A program made the translations under genes and the position numbers. Below, one piece after another: positions 35,069 to 42,976 of a stretch of DNA of 64,000 bases (the first letter of the stretch is position 1; each line of letters begins with the position of its first letter). The stretch is taken from contig NZ_BCSI01000003.1 of assembly GCF_001570785.1 (NCBI RefSeq), positions 1 through 64,000 on the forward strand, given 5' to 3'. This DNA is from Dermabacter hominis NBRC 106157. GTDB lineage: Bacteria > Actinomycetota > Actinomycetes > Actinomycetales > Dermabacteraceae. The notes beneath the pieces are model-generated. The model worked only from the letters and a program-made list of their open reading frames with translations, was not told where the DNA came from and ran no database searches.

Positions 35069-35688
35069 GCGAGGCGCGCGTTCGCGGCACTGAGCCGATT
35101 CAGATGCCAACGCCTCACGGCACGTTTGAGGTGCGTGCGTGGCGCGGTCGCGATGCGGAACACGTGAGTCTGCTCGCGCGTGGCGCCGCGTGGCCGGGGG
35201 AGGGTTCCGACGCTTCCCAGCCTCCTCTCGTGCGCGTGCACTCCGAATGTGCGACGGGCGATATTTTCGGCTCGTACCGCTGCGATTGCGGCGAGCAGCT
35301 GGAAAAAGCGCTCGAGACGATCCAGCGCGAAGGAGGGGCCGTGATCTACATGCGCGGCCACGAAGGGCGAGGCATCGGTCTATTCGAGAAGATTCGCGCC
35401 TACCACCTTCAGGATCTCGGTGACGACACGGTCGAGGCGAATGTCCACCTAGGCCTGCCCGTTGACGCACGCCGCTACGACGATGCGGCGGACATTCTTC
35501 GCGCCCTGGGCATGGGGCGCGTGCGTCTCATGACGAATAACCCCGAAAAGGACGGCGCGCTTGCGGGCCTCGGCATCGAGGTTGCCGAGATCGTGCCGAG
35601 CGTCATCGCACCGCGCGGGGCAAATAGGCGCTACCTTGAAACCAAACGCGAGAAGATGGCGCATCGCCTCGGCCCCTCGCACGACTAA
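35065..35688 (+). CDS. ribA: GTP cyclohydrolase II
   Basis: Opens GTP in the first committed step of riboflavin synthesis. The 207 residues have the zinc cysteines in SECATGDIFGSYRCDCGEQ and the catalytic arginine/glutamate region MRGHEGRGIGLFEK, plus MTNNPEKDGAL. The GTG start overlaps the ribB stop. Confidence 0.94.
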   Translation: MSEARVRGTEPIQMPTPHGTFEVRAWRGRDAEHVSLLARGAAWPGEGSDASQPPLVRVHSECATGDIFGSYRCDCGEQLEKALETIQREGGAVIYMRGHEGRGIGLFEKIRAYHLQDLGDDTVEANVHLGLPVDARRYDDAADILRALGMGRVRLMTNNPEKDGALAGLGIEVAEIVPSVIAPRGANRRYLETKREKMAHRLGPSHD

Positions 35689-35713
35689 CCCCACGACATC
35701 GAAGGAGAACCCT

Positions 35714-36196
35714 ATGGCTGGATACGGCACCCCCTCCTCGGCGCTTGGCACGCATGATGCCGGCCCGGCGACGATCGGTATCGCGGCGGCGAGCTGGCAC
35801 ACGGAAATCATGGATGCCTTGCTCGACGGTGCCAGGCGCGCGGCCGCCGATGCGGGCTGCACGGTGACGGAAGTGCGTGTGCCCGGCTCGTTCGAGCTCC
35901 CGGTTGCCGCGCAAGCGCTTGCGCGCACGTGCGATGTCGTGGTTGCGCTCGGCGTCGTGATTCGCGGCGAGACTCCACACTTCGAGTACATTTCCGGCGC
36001 GACGACGGAGGGTCTTGCACGCGTCGCCCTCGACGAGTCCACCCCCGTGGGCAATGGCGTGCTCACGGTCAATACCCGCGAACAGGCCGTTGACCGTTCG
36101 GGTGTGGAAGGCGCGAGCGAGGACGCTGGCTATGCCGCGGCCGAGGCGGCGATCCGCACGTTCCGCGCCCTCGCCCCGCTTTCTGACATGCGGTGA
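35714..36196 (+). CDS. ribH: 6,7-dimethyl-8-ribityllumazine synthase
   Basis: The penultimate step of riboflavin synthesis, usually a 60-mer shell. The 160 residues include VPGSFELPVAAQAL, VALGVVIRGETPHFEY and VLTVNTREQAVDR. GAAGGAGAA precedes the ATG at 35714; the frame is open further upstream, but that part is the ribA shadow. Last gene of the rib operon. Confidence 0.94.
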   Translation: MAGYGTPSSALGTHDAGPATIGIAAASWHTEIMDALLDGARRAAADAGCTVTEVRVPGSFELPVAAQALARTCDVVVALGVVIRGETPHFEYISGATTEGLARVALDESTPVGNGVLTVNTREQAVDRSGVEGASEDAGYAAAEAAIRTFRALAPLSDMR

Positions 36197-36284
36197 GATT
36201 CACATCCCTTTCTCCTGCAAGGATTCGCGAAGTCCCGGGGCAGCCGGGTAGAGTATTTATCCGTTGCGGGAGACCCCGCACAAT

Positions 36285-36358
36285 GGTGGTCGTAGCTCAG
36301 TTGGTAGAGCTCCTGGTTGTGGTCCAGGCGGTCGCGGGTTCAAATCCCGTCGATCACC
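36285..36358 (+). tRNA. tRNA-His (anticodon GUG)
   Basis: Acceptor GTGGTCG/CGATCAC with the extra G at -1 facing discriminator C, anticodon stem-loop CCTGG-TTGTGGT-CCAGG (GUG), T-arm CGGGTTCAAATCCCG. Confidence 0.96.
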
Positions 36359-36363
36359 CCGCT

Positions 36364-36391
36364 AAAGAGCCCCTCGAGCGAGGGGCTCTTT
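36364..36391. terminator. Terminator after tRNA-His
   Basis: AAAGAGCCCCT, loop CGAGCG, AGGGGCTCTTT, then CC and TTT. Confidence 0.85.
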
Positions 36392-36432
36392 CCTTTAAGC
36401 GCGCAAAACCGGCACTCGCGAAATGAGGACAC

Positions 36433-37317
36433 ATGAGCGACACGAAGGCCCTCGTGGGAGAGGGCGCTGCCTCGAGCGTTGTGCTCGCGGAAAACCTCGA
36501 GGTACTCCGCACTCTCCCGAGCGAGTCGATCCAGCTTATCTACATCGACCCGCCGTTCAACACGGGGCGGCGCCAACAGCGCCAGTCCCTCCAGACCGTG
36601 CGCGCTAAGGAGGGTGCCGAAGGTGCACGCGTGGGCTTCAAAGGGCGCAGTTACACGAGCATCAAGGGCGCCCTTTACGGTTACGACGACGCGTTCGAGG
36701 ACTACTGGGAGTTCCTCGAACCGAGGCTCATCGAGGCACATCGCGTGCTCGCCCAGTCGGGAACGCTCTACCTCCACCTCGACTATCGCGAGGCGCACTA
36801 TGCGAAGGTTCTCCTCGATGCGCTCTTTGGCCGCGAGTCGTTTCTCAACGAGATCATCTGGGCGTACGACTACGGAGCGCGTACGAAGAAGCGATGGCCC
36901 GCGAAGCACGACACGATCCTCGTGTACGTCAAGGACCCAAAAAGCTATTTCTTCAACTCGGAGGACGTCGATCGCGAGCCCTACATGGCGCCCGGCCTCG
37001 TCACGAAAGAAAAAGCGGAGCGGGGCAAACTTCCCACCGACGTGTGGTGGCACACGATTGTGTCACCCACGGGGCGCGAAAAGACCGGCTACGCGACCCA
37101 AAAGCCCGAGGGGATTCTCAGGCGAATCGTGCAAGCGAGCAGTCGCGAGGGCGATTGGGTGCTCGATTTCTTTGCCGGCTCGGGTACGACCGCTTCGGTC
37201 GCGCACAAACTGGGCCGACGGTTCCTTGCGATCGACTCGAACCCGCAAGCCTTCGAAGTGATGCAGCGGAGGCTCGCGGGGTCGAACGCGCGGTTTATCG
37301 AGAGCGAGCTTCCGTAG
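36433..37317 (+). CDS. Site-specific DNA methyltransferase (beta class), orphan
   Basis: A 294-residue amino-methyltransferase. The catalytic motif IV is DPPFNTG (~42-48) near the N-terminus and the AdoMet motif I is DFFAGSGTTASVAHKLGR near residue 240, the order of beta-class N6-adenine or N4-cytosine enzymes (the DPPF form suggests adenine). No restriction endonuclease is adjacent, so it is likely an orphan or regulatory methyltransferase. Its 3' end overlaps the convergent AGE gene by 23 bp. Recognition sequence unknown. Confidence 0.88.
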   Translation: MSDTKALVGEGAASSVVLAENLEVLRTLPSESIQLIYIDPPFNTGRRQQRQSLQTVRAKEGAEGARVGFKGRSYTSIKGALYGYDDAFEDYWEFLEPRLIEAHRVLAQSGTLYLHLDYREAHYAKVLLDALFGRESFLNEIIWAYDYGARTKKRWPAKHDTILVYVKDPKSYFFNSEDVDREPYMAPGLVTKEKAERGKLPTDVWWHTIVSPTGREKTGYATQKPEGILRRIVQASSREGDWVLDFFAGSGTTASVAHKLGRRFLAIDSNPQAFEVMQRRLAGSNARFIESELP

Positions 37318-38581
37318 CGACGGCGTGAGCGAGAGGCGGCCATGCGGGAAGGCGCGGAATAAGCGTGACCTGGTAGGCGTGGTAAATGTCTGGCTGGCCC
37401 TTCCAGGTCGTTTCGCTCATCTCGCCCGTGGCGGTGAGCTCGTGGACCCAGCTGCCGAGCTTTCCGGGAACGATGGTTGTCGCCTTTGCCCACTGCCACC
37501 AGGACTCATAGCGTTCTTCCCAGGCAGCATCGCCGCTCGTACGGAACAGCACAGCGGCCGCACCGATGGCCTCAGCGACGACCCAGTGCATGCGTTCGTG
37601 CACGACGGGTGAGCCATCCCAGTCCACCGTGTACGGGAAGCCGCCGTCACCATCGATTCCCCACGTCTCACACGCCTTCTCGGCGAGGGCGAGCGCGCCA
37701 TAGCGCAAAGCTGAGGCGCGTTCCTGAGCCCGGGTGGCGTCGGAAAACTGCCCCTCGAAACCGGCGGCGGTGTGCAGGGCGAGGCGCGCCCATTCAAACG
37801 AATGGCCGATCGTCGCACCATAGGGGCGGAACGGGTGGGCGGGATCCTCCCGGTTGTAGTCGGGGCGGGGCTCCCACGCGGTCGTGAAGTGCTCGGGCAG
37901 GAACCAGCCGTTGCCCTTCGCGAACGCGAGCGCGCGCTCGACGATAACCGCGGCGCGCTCGAAAAGCTCGAGGCGGCCGGTCGCTGCCGAGGCTGCGAGA
38001 AGCCCCTCGACACTGTGCATATTCGCGTTGATCCCGCGGTAGTCCTCGCAGTTCGAGAAATCGCGCGAGTAGGTGTCGGCAAACATCTCGTGCTCGGATT
38101 CGAAAAAGCGTGCATGTGCCTCGAGCGCGGTTTCAAGGAGTTCGCCCGCGCCAGGGATCTTTGCCTCGACGAGACTCGAAGCGGCGAGTACCACGAACGC
38201 GTGGGCGTAGGCCTGCTTCGAATCATCAACCGGCTCACCCGTTTCACGGGCGATGATCGAGTAGAAACCGCCGTGTTCGACATCGTGAAACGCGCCCGAA
38301 AGCGCCGAGAGGCCGTGGGCTGCGAGCTCGGCATAATCGCGAGAGGACTCGGTGCCGCGGATGCTTGCGAGGGCGAAGCAGTGTGTCATGCGGCAATTGA
38401 TCCACAGTTCGAGGTCGTGATCCGGATCGAGAGTACCGCTTGAGTCGAGCCATCCGAAGCCATGCTCCGTGCGCGAGGCTGCGCCCCACTCGAGTAGATC
38501 CTTCCCCACATCCTCAAGCCACGCGGCATGCGCGGGGTCGGTCTTCGTTGCCTCGAGAAGGAGGGGTGTCGTCATTGTCAA
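37295..38581 (-). CDS. AGE-family epimerase/isomerase
   Basis: A 428-residue (alpha/alpha)6-barrel protein of the N-acylglucosamine 2-epimerase superfamily. Landmarks: CRMTHCFALAS with the active-site histidine, GGFYSIIARETGEP, YAHAFVVLAASSL, GINANMHSVEGLLAA, GHSFEWARLAL and HERMHWVVAEAIGAA. The pattern is closest to mannose/sulfoquinovose isomerase-like members (YihS type); the sugar cannot be decided from sequence. Confidence 0.87.
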   Translation of the reverse strand: MTMTTPLLLEATKTDPAHAAWLEDVGKDLLEWGAASRTEHGFGWLDSSGTLDPDHDLELWINCRMTHCFALASIRGTESSRDYAELAAHGLSALSGAFHDVEHGGFYSIIARETGEPVDDSKQAYAHAFVVLAASSLVEAKIPGAGELLETALEAHARFFESEHEMFADTYSRDFSNCEDYRGINANMHSVEGLLAASAATGRLELFERAAVIVERALAFAKGNGWFLPEHFTTAWEPRPDYNREDPAHPFRPYGATIGHSFEWARLALHTAAGFEGQFSDATRAQERASALRYGALALAEKACETWGIDGDGGFPYTVDWDGSPVVHERMHWVVAEAIGAAAVLFRTSGDAAWEERYESWWQWAKATTIVPGKLGSWVHELTATGEMSETTWKGQPDIYHAYQVTLIPRLPAWPPLAHAVATEARSR

Positions 38582-38614
38582 AACTCCTGTGTGGTGTGAG
38601 AGTGCGGGAAGAGT

Positions 38615-39241
38615 CTACTGAGGCGTGATTTCGAACTTCTTCGAGGCTGCTCGGGCCTCATCGCTCGTGGGGCCGGGCTCCTTCACGAAGAGAACTTCGC
38701 GGTAGTACTTGAGCTCCTGAATCGACTCGCGAATATCGGCGAGTGCGCGGTGGCCGCCGTGTTTCTCCGGCGTATTGAAGAACACGCGCGGGAACCAGCG
38801 CTTGGCGAGTTCCTTGAGGCTTGAGACATCGATCGTGCGGTAGCTCATGAACTGGGCAAACTCCGGGAGGTCGCGGTCGATGAAAGCACGGTCGGTGCCC
38901 ACCGAATTGCCCGCGAGAGGCGCCTTGCCGGGCTCGGGGCAATGCTCCTTGACATAGGCGAGGCACGCCTCTTCGGCTTCGACGAGGGTGATGCCACCGT
39001 CGAGCTCCTCGAGCAGACCCGAAGTCGTGTGCATGTTCCGCACGAAATCATCCATCGACTCGAGCGCGCCTGCCGGGGGTTTGATGACGACATCCACCCC
39101 TTCGCCGAGGATTTCGAGGTCCCCGTCGGTCACGAGAACGGCGACTTCGATAAGAGCATCGTTTGTCTTATCGAGGCCCGTCATCTCGCAATCCACCCAG
39201 ATGATGCGGTCGTTACCTGGTTTCGTCGTTGTAGAACTCAC
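38615..39241 (-). CDS. orn: Oligoribonuclease
   Basis: A 3'-5' exoribonuclease that degrades 2-5-nt RNA and pGpG. The 208 residues show the DEDD motifs: [10 protein letters not shown] (Exo I), [16 protein letters not shown] (Exo II) and [17 protein letters not shown] (Exo III). Typical length for actinobacterial Orn. Confidence 0.95.
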   Translation of the reverse strand: MSSTTTKPGNDRIIWVDCEMTGLDKTNDALIEVAVLVTDGDLEILGEGVDVVIKPPAGALESMDDFVRNMHTTSGLLEELDGGITLVEAEEACLAYVKEHCPEPGKAPLAGNSVGTDRAFIDRDLPEFAQFMSYRTIDVSSLKELAKRWFPRVFFNTPEKHGGHRALADIRESIQELKYYREVLFVKEPGPTSDEARAASKKFEITPQ

Positions 39242-39357
39242 GCCTCTATCGTAAACCCGAGTTCACACTGAACACCCAATGGGAATCGATAGGCTTTCGA
39301 CGTGCGCATGCATTCCCTGCATGCCCCGCACGCAAGCGTCGAAGAAAGGTGGCCGTC

Positions 39358-39987
39358 ATGGCTGAATACACTCTTCCCGATCTCGGATACGACTACGCCG
39401 CTCTCGAGTCCTCGATCTCGGGCCGCATCATGGAGCTGCATCACGATAAGCACCACCAGACGTACGTCAACGGCGCGAACCAGGCGCTCGAACAGCTCGC
39501 GGAAGCTCGCGACAAGAACGACTTCGGCACGATCAACCAGCTTCAGAAGAACCTCGCGTTCAACCTCGCCGGCCACGTGAACCACACGATCTTCTGGGAG
39601 AACCTTTCGCCCGAAGGCGGCGACAAGCCCGAGGGTGAGCTCGCTCAGGCAGTCGAAGAGTTCTTCGGTTCGTTTGATGGCCTGCGCGCCCAGTTCACCG
39701 CTGCCGCGCTCGGCATTCAGGGCTCCGGCTGGGCGATCCTCGCATGGGATTCGCTCGGCGAGAAGCTCATCATCGAGCAGCTCTACGACCACCAGGGCAA
39801 CCTTGCAGCGGCAACCGTGCCGCTGCTCCTCCTCGACATGTGGGAGCACGCTTTCTACCTCGACTACCAGAACGTCAAGGCTGACTACGTGAAGGCATTC
39901 TGGAACATCGTCGACTGGGCCGATGTCGCTGAGCGCTTCTCGCGCGCGACCTCCCAGACGAAGGGCCTCATCACCCCGGTGGCCTGA
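39358..39987 (+). CDS. sodA: Superoxide dismutase (Mn/Fe)
   Basis: Detoxifies superoxide. The 209 residues include [20 protein letters not shown], the metal histidines in [11 protein letters not shown] and GHVNHTIFW, and [13 protein letters not shown] with the last Asp and His ligands. No signal peptide, so cytosolic. The start at 39358 lies behind AAAGG; an in-frame ATG three codons earlier is less likely. Confidence 0.95.
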   Translation: MAEYTLPDLGYDYAALESSISGRIMELHHDKHHQTYVNGANQALEQLAEARDKNDFGTINQLQKNLAFNLAGHVNHTIFWENLSPEGGDKPEGELAQAVEEFFGSFDGLRAQFTAAALGIQGSGWAILAWDSLGEKLIIEQLYDHQGNLAAATVPLLLLDMWEHAFYLDYQNVKADYVKAFWNIVDWADVAERFSRATSQTKGLITPVA

Positions 39988-40162
39988 GCATCTCAATTGT
40001 GTGGGTGGGGCGTCGCGACGGCGGCGCCCCACCTTTGTGCTTTCGCGCGCTATGCCCCATCGGCAGCAGGCACCAACACGCCACAATCATTCTTCCGCCG
40101 CCACTCTTCTCGCGTTGGTGGTGCGGTAGGGATCGGAAGGTCGCTGTTGTTACGGTGGAGTC

Positions 40163-41398
40163 ATGACCGAAATCGAATCTCAAGACCCGCCCACCTTCGA
40201 AAGCGAGCACACGAAACCGGCAGGGAAGCCGGGCCTTTTTAACGGCTCCACGCGCCACGGGCTGCTGGGGGATCTTTCCCTTCGGCATCCGTGGGACATC
40301 CCGCTGTTTGCCGTGGGAGTTCTCATCACGTGCCTTCTCTTCGTCGCGTGGGTCGGTGCCGTCGTGTTCATCATTTACATGGCGGCGACGGGAAAGTGGT
40401 CGAGCATCCAGCCCGCCTTCGAGGGGGAGTCGGCAGACGGCGGGCTCTCGAACCCCTACAGCCCCATCTCCATCGGGATCCAGCTGTTCGTTGCCTTCAT
40501 GTTGATCCCATGGGTGCTATGGATCGCCCGCGCGCTCATGTACGCGCAGCTTCGAGCCTCCGGCGTGCGCATGAGCCCCACGCAGTTCCCCGAGGGATAC
40601 CGGATGGTCGCCGAAGCTGCCGAACAGTTCGGAATGCGCCGCGTACCCGACGCCTATGTGCTCTCCGGTAACGGCATGATCAACGCCTTTGCCGCCGGCC
40701 ACGGTTATAGGCGCTTCGTGTGTGTCTATTCCGACCTCTTCGAAGTGGGCGGCAAAGTCCGCGACCCCGAGGCCCTTCGCTTTGTGATCGCGCACGAGGT
40801 TGGCCACCACGCCGCCGGCCACACCTCGTATTTCCGCCTGCTGTTTTCGAACTTCATGATGCGCATTCCGATCCTCGGAAAGGCCCTTTCACGCGCCCAG
40901 GAGTACACCGCGGATAACTACGGTTACGCCCACGTACCCGAGGGCGCCCCGGGAACGATGGCCCTTCTCTCGGGAGGAAAGTACCTCAACGCGCACGTCA
41001 ACGTGCATGAGCTCGCCGATCGCGCCGCAACCGAAAAGGGCCTGTGGATCCACCTCGTCAACCTTTCGGTGACTCACCCGGTCATCACGTGGCGCGCCCA
41101 CGCACTGCGGGACCGCTCCAAGCCCGGGCGAATGTGGCTGCGTCCCAAGAATCGAATCTTCGAGCCCTACCTTCCCGCCGGCTCCACCTTCAGCGGCAAG
41201 TACCCGACCCCCGAGGAGGCGCTCGCACTCCTTGACCGGGCCCGGGCCGAGGGGCATGTGATCGGGGAGGAACAGTTTGGTCGCTTCCCCTTCGGTCAGT
41301 CCTACCCCGAGCCGCAGCAGATGCGTCCGCTACAGGTGCGCCAACCGTCGGCCGAAGCGGCGAACCCTCTCGTATCCCGCAAGCCGGGAGCCCACTGA
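40163..41398 (+). CDS. M48-family membrane metalloprotease
   Basis: A 411-residue protein with two membrane helices (about 46-72 and 105-125) and a zinc-peptidase domain with HEVGHHAAGH (HExxH, ~211) and the third ligand in AQEYTADNYG. It resembles HtpX/Oma1-type envelope quality-control proteases. The long basic C-terminal tail (PKNRIFEPYL onward) is typical of the actinobacterial branch. An independent terminator follows. Confidence 0.88.
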   Translation: MTEIESQDPPTFESEHTKPAGKPGLFNGSTRHGLLGDLSLRHPWDIPLFAVGVLITCLLFVAWVGAVVFIIYMAATGKWSSIQPAFEGESADGGLSNPYSPISIGIQLFVAFMLIPWVLWIARALMYAQLRASGVRMSPTQFPEGYRMVAEAAEQFGMRRVPDAYVLSGNGMINAFAAGHGYRRFVCVYSDLFEVGGKVRDPEALRFVIAHEVGHHAAGHTSYFRLLFSNFMMRIPILGKALSRAQEYTADNYGYAHVPEGAPGTMALLSGGKYLNAHVNVHELADRAATEKGLWIHLVNLSVTHPVITWRAHALRDRSKPGRMWLRPKNRIFEPYLPAGSTFSGKYPTPEEALALLDRARAEGHVIGEEQFGRFPFGQSYPEPQQMRPLQVRQPSAEAANPLVSRKPGAH

Positions 41399-41418
41399 TC
41401 CGCACGGATCACAAAGCG

Positions 41419-41449
41419 AAAGCGCCAGTGGAGGACACTGGCGCTTTTT
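41419..41449. terminator. Terminator after the M48 protease gene
   Basis: AAAGCGCCAGTG, loop GAGGA, CACTGGCGCTTT, then TTC. Confidence 0.88.
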
Positions 41450-41451
41450 CG

Positions 41452-41524
<73 letters not shown>

Positions 41525-41707
41525 ATGCCGCGCGGGCGGATCCAGTGTACCGGGAGCGCACGGTGGAGCCGAATGCGCGGCAGCTCGCGCTCCACAATTC
41601 AGTGCTCTCCACATACACGTATGAGTCTCTTTTCGAGGACGCGAACGAGCGGCATGCTCGTGGGTGAGCGCCGCACCAGGCGGCGACCGATCCCAGGGGG
41701 AACTTCA

Positions 41708-42259
41708 ATGAACGCAATCGTGACAACCATCCAGGGCAACGCGACCGCGGATGCCACAATCTTCAAGTTTGATGGTGGCGGCTGCCGCACGTCCGTTACC
41801 GTCGCCGTCAATGATCGGTACTACGACGTACAGGCGAAGGAATGGAAGGAACGTAAGCCTGAATACGTGCGCGTGCAGGTACGGCGCGAATCGCTTGCGA
41901 ACAACGTTGTGCTATCGGTGAAGCGTGGCCAGCCGCTTTTGTGCACGGGCCGCCTCGTGACGCAGACGTGGGAGGACCGCGACGGCAACACTCGCACCGA
42001 GCTGCTTTTGCATGCCGATCACGTCGCTATCGACCTCACCTACGGAACCGCGCAGTACGCGAAGAGTGCGCCGTCGTGGGTGGATGAGAACACCGGTGAG
42101 GTGCGCACCACGTCTCCCGATGTCGAAGAAGAGGCTGCAGAGGGCGAGTCGAATGACGCTGCGCACGCTCAACTCGAGAGCCACACAGGCGTCGAGGGGG
42201 AGTTGAGCGAGAGCGATCTCGAGGCGCTCACCGAGGTGGAGGAACCCAGCTACGCCTGA
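41708..42259 (+). CDS. Single-stranded DNA-binding protein
   Basis: A 183-residue OB-fold SSB: residues 1-105 (IVTTIQGNATADATIF, YDVQAKEWKERKPEYVRV, GQPLLCTGRLVTQTWED) match the ssDNA-binding domain. The C-terminal half is acidic (DVEEEAAEGESND) but ends EEPSYA instead of the DDDIPF-type tip that recruits partner proteins. It is therefore probably a second SSB rather than the replication one. The longer upstream open frame crosses tRNA-Arg and is not coding. Confidence 0.87.
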   Translation: MNAIVTTIQGNATADATIFKFDGGGCRTSVTVAVNDRYYDVQAKEWKERKPEYVRVQVRRESLANNVVLSVKRGQPLLCTGRLVTQTWEDRDGNTRTELLLHADHVAIDLTYGTAQYAKSAPSWVDENTGEVRTTSPDVEEEAAEGESNDAAHAQLESHTGVEGELSESDLEALTEVEEPSYA

Positions 42260-42269
42260 ACGTGGAGTG

Positions 42270-42320
42270 AAGCGTCGGCTTCCGCACGTGCGCAATGCGG
42301 GCGTGCGGGGTCCGACGCTT
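42270..42320. terminator. Bidirectional terminator between ssb and PPA1309
   Basis: AAGCGTCGG and CCGCACG on the left pair with CGTGCGG and CCGACGCTT on the right, with a 3-nt internal loop and a 13-nt apical loop. It separates two convergent genes. Confidence 0.65.
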
Positions 42321-42335
42321 GTGTGCTTCACGCGT

Positions 42336-42878
42336 TTACTCGGTTGGCGCAGCGGCGCCCGCACCAGGTGAGTCGATGCCGAGACTCGCACAGAGGGCTG
42401 CGACGAGCTCGGGGATCAGGTCGCGGCCGACGCGGAGGTCCTCGCCTTCGCGTGCGACCGCGCTGAACGTTTCGCCTGTGTTCAGGGCGCCAGCGGCGAC
42501 GAACACAGGCGCGGGAGTTGCGCCGGGCGCACCATCGACCGCGCCGCGGATGCGGGCTTGGATGTAGCCGCCCGCGCAGCTTTCTGGCCACAACGCGTGT
42601 TCGAGCTCGTCGGCGACATCGCCATGCTGTGTTCCGGTCTCGATGCTCGTGAGATGGTGGGGGTCGCCGCTGGCGAGGTCGAGCGTCTCTTGTGGGAGAA
42701 GGCGAGAAAACTCGGGGCGTTCTTCGAGAAGGGCTTCGGTGCTGAAGAGGGCGAAGCGCGCGATGTGTTCGGGTCCCGGGGAATCCTGTTCGCGCGTGTG
42801 GCGAACGAGCTCGAGTACCGCGGCCGCGAGGGCCCCTTCGGTTTCGCTCAAGTTGAGGTCTCGCGTTTCTGAATGCAC
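42336..42878 (-). CDS. PPA1309 family protein
   Basis: A 180-residue protein of the actinobacterial PPA1309 family, typically beside the UPF0182 gene as here. Conserved stretches: ALAAAVLELVRHTREQ, QDSPGPEHIARFALFST, and DELEHALWPESCAGGYI. Acidic and cytosolic. Function unknown. Transcribed divergently from UPF0182. Confidence 0.82.
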   Translation of the reverse strand: MHSETRDLNLSETEGALAAAVLELVRHTREQDSPGPEHIARFALFSTEALLEERPEFSRLLPQETLDLASGDPHHLTSIETGTQHGDVADELEHALWPESCAGGYIQARIRGAVDGAPGATPAPVFVAAGALNTGETFSAVAREGEDLRVGRDLIPELVAALCASLGIDSPGAGAAAPTE

Positions 42879-42976
42879 AGCGCTTGCTCCTTACTGGGAC
42901 AATAGTGGCACTTGCCTCTAGGCGGGGTGAGTACTCCTCCCACGATAGTTCCCCACGATGTGAGCCGAGGTCGCCG

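Noticed and set aside
33605-35470. 621-residue minus-strand open frame across the rib genes
   Set aside because: It spans three well-supported genes on the opposite strand and is low-complexity Arg/Ser/Pro.
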